Assembly: GCA_009778275.1 (NCBI GenBank)
Contig: WRKC01000087.1
Span: 1 to 13,771 of the forward strand
Length of the DNA: 13,771 bases
Direction: 5' to 3'
Origin: Methanomassiliicoccaceae archaeon
GTDB taxonomy: Archaea > Thermoplasmatota > Thermoplasmata > Methanomassiliicoccales > Methanomethylophilaceae
Part shown: one piece after another, positions 5,427 to 12,902 of the stretch
How positions within the stretch are numbered: position 1 is the stretch's first letter
How the letters are laid out: each line of letters begins with the position of its first letter
Program-made: the position numbers and the translations under genes
Notes under the pieces: model-generated
Databases searched by the model: none
The model's input: only the letters and a program-made list of their open reading frames with translations
What the model was told of the DNA's origin: nothing

Positions 5427-6839
5427 ATGGCTGCGTCCAACGATAAACCCGCGGTGGAATACACCGCGCAGGCAGCCTCTCCTCTTGTGAACGGAGAGGT
5501 CAAACTGAAGGTCAAAGAGAATTCCTTTATTGCGGCAGGACTGTTCGATGTGGCCGAGATCCCTTACTCCAGGGTCAATGCGCTGGAGTTCGAGAATTAC
5601 AACATCACCGCAAGGACCGACGACGGTGACTACACCTTTTCCCGCATGGGAAGTTGGGCAACACCTTTCTTTGAGGCGTTGCGCGACGCATACAATAAAG
5701 CGGTCCTGCGCGCATTCTTCGTCCGGGGAAATCCGATGTTCACCGCGACCGGCGACTACCGCTTCACGGAGAACGGAGTGACCGTGAACAACGGTAAAGC
5801 ACCGATCCATGTGTATGATACGTGCGTCGTCGCTCTGCCGCCGAACAGTAACGCGCGTCGTATCCCGCTGTGTTTCGTTACAGGGATGGACAAAAAAGAT
5901 GTTGAAGTCACATTGACGCTGAATAACGGCGACAGTTACGCCTTTTCCAAACTAGGATATGAGACCGCCGGGTTCGCGGAACGTGTGGAGAATAACATCA
6001 GGGCGCTGCGTGAGAAGACCATCGAGGCCGTCACCGAGATCGACCCGACCCTGACGGCATCCCAGGCATCGCAGGTATCGAAGCTCTTGACGGAAGGCGT
6101 GGCAGCTCCCATGGGGCAGCTTGCCGCCATATCCTCGTCTTTCTCGGCGGCTGTCGATAAGAAGCTGGCACAGACCCGTGCCGCCGACAGCTACAGAACA
6201 TTAAAGGAAATGTGCGACCCTTCACAGATATGGGTGGGTCTCAAAAAGAATGATATCCGCCAAGATGGCGGAGATGGACCCGACGGTCCGCTTGTGGAAC
6301 CGGACGCACCGGAAGAAAGTATGCCGGTCGACGAAGGCGGGGCAGCGGATGCGGCACCGGACCCGTATCTCTTTTGGATGATCGCACCCTCCCCCGACGG
6401 ACAGCATACGGCAGTGGAGTTCGCTGTCAAACCCGGCGAGAGCGCCGCGACGTTCGTTTACCGCACGGGCGGCAATGTCTTGGTCTCCGCATCCCATCTC
6501 AACAGGGCATTGGAGGCCATCAGCTTCAAACGCGAGGTCATACGCCTGACGGAAGAAGAACTGCTGAAGCCGGAGAACATAGATTACTTCATGGCGGCCA
6601 AGCGCACAGCATCTCTTAAATACGTCCGCGCGAACTTCGTTGCGCGCGTGATCCATTCGAGCCCGGAAGCATGGAAACGGAAGCTGACGGAACTGTGGAA
6701 CAAGGGTGCTGCGCAATCCGTGCGGCCGGCACAGCCGACTACGGCTCCGAGCGGAGAGTCCTGTCCCGCTTGCGGTATGGCGTTGACGCAGGGTATGAAG
6801 TTCTGCGGAGGATGCGGGGCGAAGATCGACCAGAAATGA
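5427..6839 (+). CDS. Tandem PH-like repeat protein with acidic linker and C-terminal zinc ribbon (470 aa)
   Basis: I do not recognise a named family. The first half holds two related units of about 95 residues, each ending in the same pattern: DDGDYTFSRMG plus a helix FFEALRDAYNKAVLRA (65-96), and NNGDSYAFSKLG plus FAERVENNIRALRE (167-196). The beta-rich unit followed by one helix resembles bacterial PH-like/GRAM folds. A helical segment follows (197-265), then an acidic, proline-rich linker (about 278-312), a third mixed domain (313-428) and a zinc ribbon with C446/C449 and C460/C463, ending KFCGGCGAKIDQK. There is no signal peptide or membrane helix. It is 58 bases downstream of the second zinc-ribbon gene on the same strand, probably co-transcribed. 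The likely role is a peripheral membrane or complex-assembly protein, which is inference. Confidence 0.75.
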   Translation: MAASNDKPAVEYTAQAASPLVNGEVKLKVKENSFIAAGLFDVAEIPYSRVNALEFENYNITARTDDGDYTFSRMGSWATPFFEALRDAYNKAVLRAFFVRGNPMFTATGDYRFTENGVTVNNGKAPIHVYDTCVVALPPNSNARRIPLCFVTGMDKKDVEVTLTLNNGDSYAFSKLGYETAGFAERVENNIRALREKTIEAVTEIDPTLTASQASQVSKLLTEGVAAPMGQLAAISSSFSAAVDKKLAQTRAADSYRTLKEMCDPSQIWVGLKKNDIRQDGGDGPDGPLVEPDAPEESMPVDEGGAADAAPDPYLFWMIAPSPDGQHTAVEFAVKPGESAATFVYRTGGNVLVSASHLNRALEAISFKREVIRLTEEELLKPENIDYFMAAKRTASLKYVRANFVARVIHSSPEAWKRKLTELWNKGAAQSVRPAQPTTAPSGESCPACGMALTQGMKFCGGCGAKIDQK

Positions 6840-6913
6840 TGTCCGCTCGGCACTCAAATGTTTCAAGACCTCGTATTGGTGTCGATACACACGATATGGT
6901 TTGATATATTGAG

Positions 6914-6987
6914 CGGGCCGGCCGGGATTCGAACCCGGGTCTAAGGCTCCGGAAGCCCCTATGCTATCCAAGCTATACCACTGGCCC
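6914..6987 (-). tRNA. tRNA-Arg (anticodon CCG)
   Basis: This is a 74-base cloverleaf on the minus strand. The acceptor is GGGCCAG with CCGGCCC and discriminator G; the T arm is CCGGG-TTCGAAT-CCCGG; the anticodon arm is GGGGC-TTCCGGA-GCCTT, giving anticodon CCG for CGG codons. No CCA is encoded, as is usual in many archaea, and no intron is seen. The structure is weak in places: an A6-C67 mismatch in the acceptor, an A12-C23 mismatch in the D stem and several G-U pairs. A TATA-like TCTTATTC (7009-7016) lies at the expected distance upstream. Confidence 0.85.
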
Positions 6988-7022
6988 ATTTAGGTAGATT
7001 CGTCAAAAGAATAAGATTTTTT

Positions 7023-7049
7023 GCCGGGGGACCAGATCCTTCCCCCGGC
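7023..7049 (-). terminator. GC hairpin ending the rpoE'-S27ae operon
   Basis: Perfect 8-base arms GCCGGGGG and CCCCCGGC flank an 11-base loop, 50 bases beyond the S27ae stop on the minus strand. The sequence after it is A-rich and then T-rich (TTATTCTTTT), which may be the actual release site. It also separates the operon from the tRNA promoter. Confidence 0.55.
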
Positions 7050-7098
7050 GATCCTGAGGCCCCCGCTTGAGAGGGAGGGAGCCGAATGAAGATTTTGT

Positions 7099-7320
7099 TC
7101 ACTCTTTCTTGCTGAATTCGGTGTATCCGCACTTTCCGCAGGATACGCGGTCCTTGTGTACCGCCATGAAGATGCCGGGTCCGCATTTGGGACACATGGG
7201 TTTCGTCCTTTCGACCTTGTTGCCGTTGACCTTGTAGGCATCTTTCTTCGAGACGGATTTCGGGCCGGCCGGTTTCTTCACTTCCTTCTTCTTTGCCGCC
7301 GGTGCTGCTGGTGCCGCCAT
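7099..7320 (-). CDS. rps27ae: 30S ribosomal protein S27ae (eS31)
   Basis: This is a small-subunit ribosomal protein of archaea and eukaryotes, without the ubiquitin fusion found in eukaryotes. The zinc finger is C43-x2-C46-x14-C61-x2-C64 (MCPKCGPGIFMAVHKDRVSC, then GKCGYTEF), as expected. An N-terminal extension of about 28 residues rich in Ala, Pro and Lys (MAAPAAPAAKKKEVKKPAGP) precedes the core; archaeal versions are often only 50-60 residues. Three starts are possible: GTG at 7329, ATG at 7326 and ATG at 7320. The AAGGAG that overlaps the S24e stop is 8 bases from the last and too close to the others, so I choose 7320. It is the last gene of the five-gene operon. Confidence 0.92.
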   Translation of the reverse strand: MAAPAAPAAKKKEVKKPAGPKSVSKKDAYKVNGNKVERTKPMCPKCGPGIFMAVHKDRVSCGKCGYTEFSKKE

Positions 7321-7325
7321 CTTCA

Positions 7326-7703
7326 TCACTCCTTCTTAGCCGTTTCCGGCGCTGCCGCGGGTGCCGCGGCGGGTGCTGCTGCGGGCGCTCCTCCTGCAGG
7401 TGCTGCAGGTGCGGGCGGTTCTACCCCGATCCCGTTCCTCTTGAGGAGGTATTCGCTCTCGAACGACATGGCCGATTCTTTGCTGTCGTATACCTTTGCG
7501 TATCCCTTTGACTTTCCGATGCCGTATACCGACTCGATGTTGTCGATGACGACGCAGTCTCTTTTGGACTTCATTTTCTTTGCGATGTCCTCTGCGACGG
7601 AGTTCCTGCCGGGAGTGGTCTCACCGACATGCTCTATCGTGAAATGGACCTCCGTCCTTTTCTGCAAAGGGTTCTCTTTTTTCTCTGTTATCTCTATCTT
7701 CAT
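7326..7703 (-). CDS. rps24e: 30S ribosomal protein S24e (eS24)
   Basis: This is a small-subunit ribosomal protein specific to archaea and eukaryotes. The core spans about residues 1-95: MKIEITEKKENPLQKRTEVH, then DNIESVYGIGKSKGYAKVYDS at 54-74. It is followed by a low-complexity Ala/Pro/Gly tail (about 95-122) and a final KKE. The tail is longer than in most archaeal S24e and resembles the N-terminal extension of the next protein, S27ae. The start ATG at 7703 overlaps the dephospho-CoA kinase stop in an ATGA and has a strong GGAGGAG ribosome site 5 bases upstream. The reading frame stays open for 44 codons upstream, but only in the shadow of the kinase gene. Confidence 0.94.
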   Translation of the reverse strand: MKIEITEKKENPLQKRTEVHFTIEHVGETTPGRNSVAEDIAKKMKSKRDCVVIDNIESVYGIGKSKGYAKVYDSKESAMSFESEYLLKRNGIGVEPPAPAAPAGGAPAAAPAAAPAAAPETAKKE

Positions 7704-8209
7704 TCCAACTCCTCCGTCATTTCTAAGAGGTATTGTGCCTTTTTTCGGATGTTCTCGTCGGTCACGATGAGTTTCATCCCCTTTCCGGGCCATCCGTAGA
7801 TTATGTTCGTGCCTTCGGGGGACAGGAGCATGCACGGTATGACCGCCAGGTCCTCTTCCCCTTCCACACGTATGATCTCTTTATTCCCGTTCAAAGCGTT
7901 TCTTATCGCGGTTATCAGCTCGGCCGTTATCGTCCCGGCCTCATTTTTCACCGCTGTCTCTCCCCAACCCTCGTTCTTTACGAGGGCGGCGAATTCGGTC
8001 ATCTCCTTCCTCTCCGTCATTCCGTCATAGATCGACAGATCGGGGACGACCCCTTGTTTCACCACCGTGAGCGACACCACGTCGCCCACCGTGATCATCT
8101 TCGACTTTTTGTCGATGACCTTCAGTTCTTCTTCTTTGAGGTCCCTGCCCAAAGGCTCTTTGAAGAGCTCTCTGTTCCTCTCCGGGACCTTTCTGCTTAC
8201 GGCCTCCAT
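7700..8209 (-). CDS. GTP-dependent dephospho-CoA kinase (DUF359)
   Basis: This enzyme phosphorylates dephospho-CoA with GTP, the last step of archaeal coenzyme A synthesis; it is unrelated to bacterial CoaE. The 169-residue sequence shows the family blocks in order: VGDVVS (41-46), VPDLSIYDG (55-63), VKNEAGTIT (87-95), VEGEEDLAVIP (115-125) and IIYGWPGKGMKLI (136-148). The acidic residues in these blocks are the probable metal and substrate ligands. It lies one base after spt4 and overlaps S24e by 4 bases. A gene of this family between spt4 and S24e is a recurrent arrangement in euryarchaea. The ribosome site is weak, so expression probably relies on coupling to spt4. Confidence 0.92.
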   Translation of the reverse strand: MEAVSRKVPERNRELFKEPLGRDLKEEELKVIDKKSKMITVGDVVSLTVVKQGVVPDLSIYDGMTERKEMTEFAALVKNEGWGETAVKNEAGTITAELITAIRNALNGNKEIIRVEGEEDLAVIPCMLLSPEGTNIIYGWPGKGMKLIVTDENIRKKAQYLLEMTEELE

Positions 8210-8210
8210 C

Positions 8211-8402
8211 TCAGCGGACCTTCAGGGCATACCTGCCGTTGGATGTTATTCCCATTCTTTTGGCGATCTCCGATCTCTCGTAGTTCACCACGGCAATGAA
8301 CCCCTGCCATTCTTTCGAGGTCTGGCCTCCGCAGCGGGGACAGGCGTCCGCCTCCGACAGGAAGTTGCACTGTTTGCATGCTCTGTAGACAGGTCCCGTC
8401 AT
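8211..8402 (-). CDS. spt4: Transcription elongation factor Spt4 (RpoE'')
   Basis: This is a 63-residue zinc-binding partner of Spt5. The complex clamps RNA polymerase on DNA and raises processivity. A four-cysteine ribbon (C9, C12, C21, C24: ACKQC...CPRCG) is followed by SKEWQGFIAVVNYERSEIAK and a GRYALKV ending, the standard archaeal Spt4 sequence. The length is normal. Its ATG shares one base with the rpoE' stop (TGATG). Spt5 is not in this window. The rpoE'-spt4 pairing is conserved across archaea. Confidence 0.95.
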   Translation of the reverse strand: MTGPVYRACKQCNFLSEADACPRCGGQTSKEWQGFIAVVNYERSEIAKRMGITSNGRYALKVR

Positions 8403-8968
8403 CAGGCATCACCCTGCTGCTTGTTCTTGCGGTCTTCCTCGAGCCACTGGAGTTTTCCGAGTCCGGGCTGGCGCATTGTGAGCCCGATCTTGCTGTCCTG
8501 GGGGTTCTTTTCGTTGAGGTCTATGCTGACGACCCTCGCTTTTACGATATCGCCCACGGAGAGACTTCTTCCGGTATCCTTTCCTATCAGCCTTTGGTTG
8601 GATTCGTCTATGTCGACGCGGTCATCCATCACCTGGCTTATGTGAAGGAGGCCGTCCAACGGCCCGAACCTTACGAAGGCCCCGAACTTGAGGATCTCCA
8701 CTACGACGCCTTCGATCATCTCGTTGTCCTTGAGCTTGAACACCACCTGTTCATATTTGACCGTCTGGTACACTGCACCGTCGCCGTGGACGATGCGGCC
8801 GGGCCCTACCGGCCTCACATTTTTTATGAGAACGGTCACCTCCTTGTCCTCTCCGATCTTCCCCTCAAAGGAGTCCCAAGTAAGGGCGTCGATCACCTTC
8901 TCGATCTCCTCGTCAAGTTTTGACGGCGGGATCCTTACGATCCTCTCAGCCTCTGTCAGCATATACAT
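8402..8968 (-). CDS. rpoE1: DNA-directed RNA polymerase subunit Rpo7 (E')
   Basis: This is the archaeal homologue of eukaryotic Rpb7, forming the polymerase stalk with Rpo4 and contacting the nascent RNA. The N-terminal domain (1-78) includes MYMLTEAERIVRIPPSKL and NVRPVGPGRIVHGDGAVYQT. The S1 RNA-binding domain (about 82-165) contains EGVVVEILKFGAFVRFGPLDG and IGLTMRQPGLG. The length of 188 residues is typical. I take the first ATG because GAGG lies 7 bases upstream; an ATG at codon 3 is possible. It is the first gene of the operon, with a TATA box about 40 bases upstream. Confidence 0.95.
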   Translation of the reverse strand: MYMLTEAERIVRIPPSKLDEEIEKVIDALTWDSFEGKIGEDKEVTVLIKNVRPVGPGRIVHGDGAVYQTVKYEQVVFKLKDNEMIEGVVVEILKFGAFVRFGPLDGLLHISQVMDDRVDIDESNQRLIGKDTGRSLSVGDIVKARVVSIDLNEKNPQDSKIGLTMRQPGLGKLQWLEEDRKNKQQGDA

Positions 8969-9004
8969 AGCGGGTCCTCTTGGATGCAGGGATTAAGGCT
9001 ATTG

Positions 9005-9013
9005 TATATAAAA
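9005..9013 (-). promoter_or_regulatory. TATA box of the rpoE' operon
   Basis: On the minus strand TTTTATATA lies about 26 bases before the expected transcription start (about 8983), leaving a leader of about 15 bases that includes the GAGG site. A 6-base perfect hairpin TGCGCC-CA-GGCGCA (9023-9036) sits directly upstream of the TATA element. Confidence 0.6.
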
Positions 9014-9049
9014 CCATTCTTTTGCGCCCAGGCGCATAAAATATTAAGG

Positions 9050-9069
9050 AAGCGGGCGTGCGCCCGCTT
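9050..9069 (-). terminator. Terminator of the pyrophosphatase gene
   Basis: Perfect 9-base arms AAGCGGGCG and CGCCCGCTT flank a 2-base loop, 12 bases beyond the hppA stop on the minus strand. They are followed by the T-rich CCTTAATATTTTATG. The position between convergently read-through minus-strand genes fits termination before the rpoE' promoter. Confidence 0.6.
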
Positions 9070-9081
9070 TAAGGAATGGGT

Positions 9082-11241
<2,160 letters not shown>

Positions 11242-11280
11242 TTTGGTTTAACCCCTATATAACTCCGTACCCACTCCTCC

Positions 11281-11290
11281 TATATAATAG
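11281..11290 (-). promoter_or_regulatory. Probable TATA box of hppA
   Basis: On the minus strand CTATTATATAGGAGG is followed 13 bases later by a near repeat, TTATATAGGGG. The first copy is at the correct distance for a transcription start near 11259 and an 18-base leader; the second copy would fall in the leader itself. Confidence 0.45.
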
Positions 11291-11313
11291 TTAAAGGCAC
11301 CGACTAAGCGGGT

Positions 11314-11775
11314 TCATGCGTAAGGGTCGCACCAGAGGCCTTTCTCCGCGGCCACTTCCCTGAGCTCCTTTGTGGAAAGCCGGCCGTCCTTGTCCTCGCA
11401 GACGAAGATGTTTCTGCCTTCGCCGACGAATCCCGCCCCCACAGTGGCGATCGGGTTCAGGATGTCTTTTCCGAATGCCCTCTCTGCGCAGAGCGCCCCT
11501 ATGTTGCACGTAAGCGACAGGACGACATCGGCTTTGCCAAAGATGTCCTCGTCGTATTTCTCCCTGACCTTTTTCTCGATGCAGGAAGCGTTCGTGTGGC
11601 GGACCTCCAGCACCTCTATGCCGTCTTTCCGGAGCGCGGCCGCGAGCCTTTCCGCTGATTCCGTCCCGCCGATATCAAAACACAGTCTGGCACATGTGTT
11701 GCACGTCCATATTATGACCTTCTTTCCTTTGAGGCTGTCCCTTAGTTCCGAATAGGGTCTGTCCCTTGCGACCAT
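11314..11775 (-). CDS. MetV-like cysteine-rich protein (methylenetetrahydrofolate reductase partner, N-terminal half only)
   Basis: This 153-residue protein resembles the N-terminal part of MetV and related proteins that accompany methylenetetrahydrofolate reductase (MetF) in acetogens and other anaerobes. The opening VARDRPYSELRDSLKGKKV, then WTCNTCARLCFDIGGTESAE, matches the pattern ...I...L..KKVLI.GCGTC...C..GG..E. Cysteines (numbered from the ATG) are C25, C28, C32, C65, C90, C96, C126 and C149, several of which could bind an iron-sulfur cluster. The zinc module at the C-terminus of full MetV is absent, and no metF gene is visible. A TATA element (11805-11814) puts the transcription start at about 11783, so the message is nearly leaderless. 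A GTG at 11781 is an alternative start. Whether it works with folate or methanopterin enzymes is unknown. Confidence 0.6.
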   Translation of the reverse strand: MVARDRPYSELRDSLKGKKVIIWTCNTCARLCFDIGGTESAERLAAALRKDGIEVLEVRHTNASCIEKKVREKYDEDIFGKADVVLSLTCNIGALCAERAFGKDILNPIATVGAGFVGEGRNIFVCEDKDGRLSTKELREVAAEKGLWCDPYA

Positions 11776-11804
11776 CAACACATAGGGGAAAAACGTTGGG
11801 CACG

Positions 11805-11814
11805 TATAATATTA
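11805..11814 (-). promoter_or_regulatory. TATA box of the MetV-like gene
   Basis: TAATATTATA on the minus strand is centred about 34 bases upstream of the chosen ATG and about 28 upstream of the GTG alternative. This leaves almost no leader, and no Shine-Dalgarno sequence is present, so leaderless translation is likely. Confidence 0.5.
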
Positions 11815-11839
11815 CTGTTCCGTACGCCGAAGAAGTTCA

Positions 11840-11866
11840 TCCCCCGCCTTTGCAAATGACGGGGGA
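11840..11866. repeat. Inverted repeat between the divergent MetV-like and deoxyhypusine synthase genes
   Basis: The 7-base perfect arms TCCCCCG and CGGGGGA are separated by 13 bases. It lies upstream of both divergent promoters and is not transcribed by either predicted start, so it is more likely a DNA-level site than an RNA hairpin. Its function is unknown. Confidence 0.45.
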
Positions 11867-11906
11867 AGGGTCTGTGAGAGCCTTATTCGAATTAATCCTT
11901 CGACAA

Positions 11907-11930
11907 ACTTAAATAAAGTTACATTTAAGT
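11907..11930 (+). promoter_or_regulatory. Deoxyhypusine synthase promoter with inverted repeat over the TATA box
   Basis: ACTTAAAT-8-ATTTAAGT forms a perfect 8-base inverted repeat. Its left arm includes the probable TATA element CTTAAATAAA. The transcription start would be near 11938, giving a leader of about 17 bases with AGGT before the ATG. A protein bound to the repeat would compete with TBP, but the symmetry might also be chance in AT-rich promoter DNA. Confidence 0.5.
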
Positions 11931-11954
11931 GGGTCCCGTAAGCAGGTAATTCAG

Positions 11955-12896
11955 ATGACAGATCTAGAACTTATTCCGGTAAAGGATATCAAAGCGAAAA
12001 AGGACATGACAGTGGACCAGCTTCTGAGAGCGATGGGCGAGGCCGGAGGGTTCACCGCACAGAAACTGTCAGATGCGACGAACATCGTCGAGGCCATGGT
12101 GAAGGACAAGGACTGTTTGAAGATCCTTTCGTTCCCTGCCTGCATCATGGCGACCGGTACAAGAGGGGTGATCGTCGATATGGTCAAGAACGGCCTCGTC
12201 GACCTGATCATCACCACATGCGGAACTCTGGACCATGATCTGTCAAGAAGCTACGCCCAATACTACAAAGGCGATTTCATGATGGACGACGAGATGCTCA
12301 GAGAGAAGTACGAGATCAGCAGGCTAGGTAACGTCCTGGTGCCTGACGAGTGCTACGGCGTGGTGCTCGAGGAGAATCTCCTGCCCATGTTCGACGAGAT
12401 ATTCGCGGAGACCCAGTCGATGACAACGCATGAGATAATAGATGCGGTCGGATCTAGATTGGAAGATGAGGACAGCCTCCTGTACCAATGTCATAAGAAG
12501 GGGGTCCCCATTGTAGTTCCTGGAATAACTGACGGGTCTTTCGGGTGCCAGCTTTGGATGTACTACCAGACGCACAGAAAGCTGCGCATAGACCTTTTCG
12601 GCGATGAGCAGATGCTGAGCGAGATCACGAACGGCGCGAAAGCCACAGGAGCGGTCATTGTGGGCGGAGGTATATCCAAACACCACGTGATATGGTGGAG
12701 TCAGTTCAGAGGCGGGCTTGACTACTGCATCTACCTTACTACGGCGGAGGAATATGACGGATCGCTGTCCGGCGCACGCATCAGGGAGGCTGTATCTTGG
12801 GGGAAAGTAAAAGCGGACGCAAAGAAGATGACCGTGGAGGGAGATGCCACCATAACTCTCCCCTTGATATATGCGGGAGTGCTCAGCAGGATCTGA
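11955..12896 (+). CDS. dys: Deoxyhypusine synthase
   Basis: This enzyme transfers the aminobutyl group of spermidine to a lysine of translation factor aIF5A, using NAD. At 313 residues it is the usual archaeal length. It shows SFPACIMATGTRGVIVDMV (59-77), TTCGTLDHDLSRSY (87-100), VPGITDGSFGCQLW (188-201) and the active-site region VGGGISKHHVIWW (236-248), where K242 corresponds to the catalytic lysine. NTAQEFDGS-like TTAEEYDGSLSGAR (262-275) and EAVSWGKVKADA (278-289) complete the NAD/spermidine site. An AGGT site lies 10 bases before the ATG. The next gene starts 6 bases after its stop, so they are probably co-transcribed. The substrate aIF5A is not in the window. Confidence 0.95.
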   Translation: MTDLELIPVKDIKAKKDMTVDQLLRAMGEAGGFTAQKLSDATNIVEAMVKDKDCLKILSFPACIMATGTRGVIVDMVKNGLVDLIITTCGTLDHDLSRSYAQYYKGDFMMDDEMLREKYEISRLGNVLVPDECYGVVLEENLLPMFDEIFAETQSMTTHEIIDAVGSRLEDEDSLLYQCHKKGVPIVVPGITDGSFGCQLWMYYQTHRKLRIDLFGDEQMLSEITNGAKATGAVIVGGGISKHHVIWWSQFRGGLDYCIYLTTAEEYDGSLSGARIREAVSWGKVKADAKKMTVEGDATITLPLIYAGVLSRI

Positions 12897-12902
12897 TCGG
12901 CG

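Noticed and set aside
6222..6989. Minus-strand frame of 255 codons spanning the tRNA and the end of the third zinc-ribbon gene
   Set aside because: It runs through the tRNA and opposite a gene with a conserved zinc ribbon, so it is not a gene.
7339..7420. GC-rich repeats within S24e considered as a CRISPR-like or mobile repeat
   Set aside because: They are short imperfect codon repeats encoding Ala/Pro in frame, with no spacers or flanking element features.
7700..8968. Dephospho-CoA kinase inside a transcription/ribosome operon as a novel link
   Set aside because: This neighbourhood is already known in euryarchaea and helped define the enzyme family, so it is not new.
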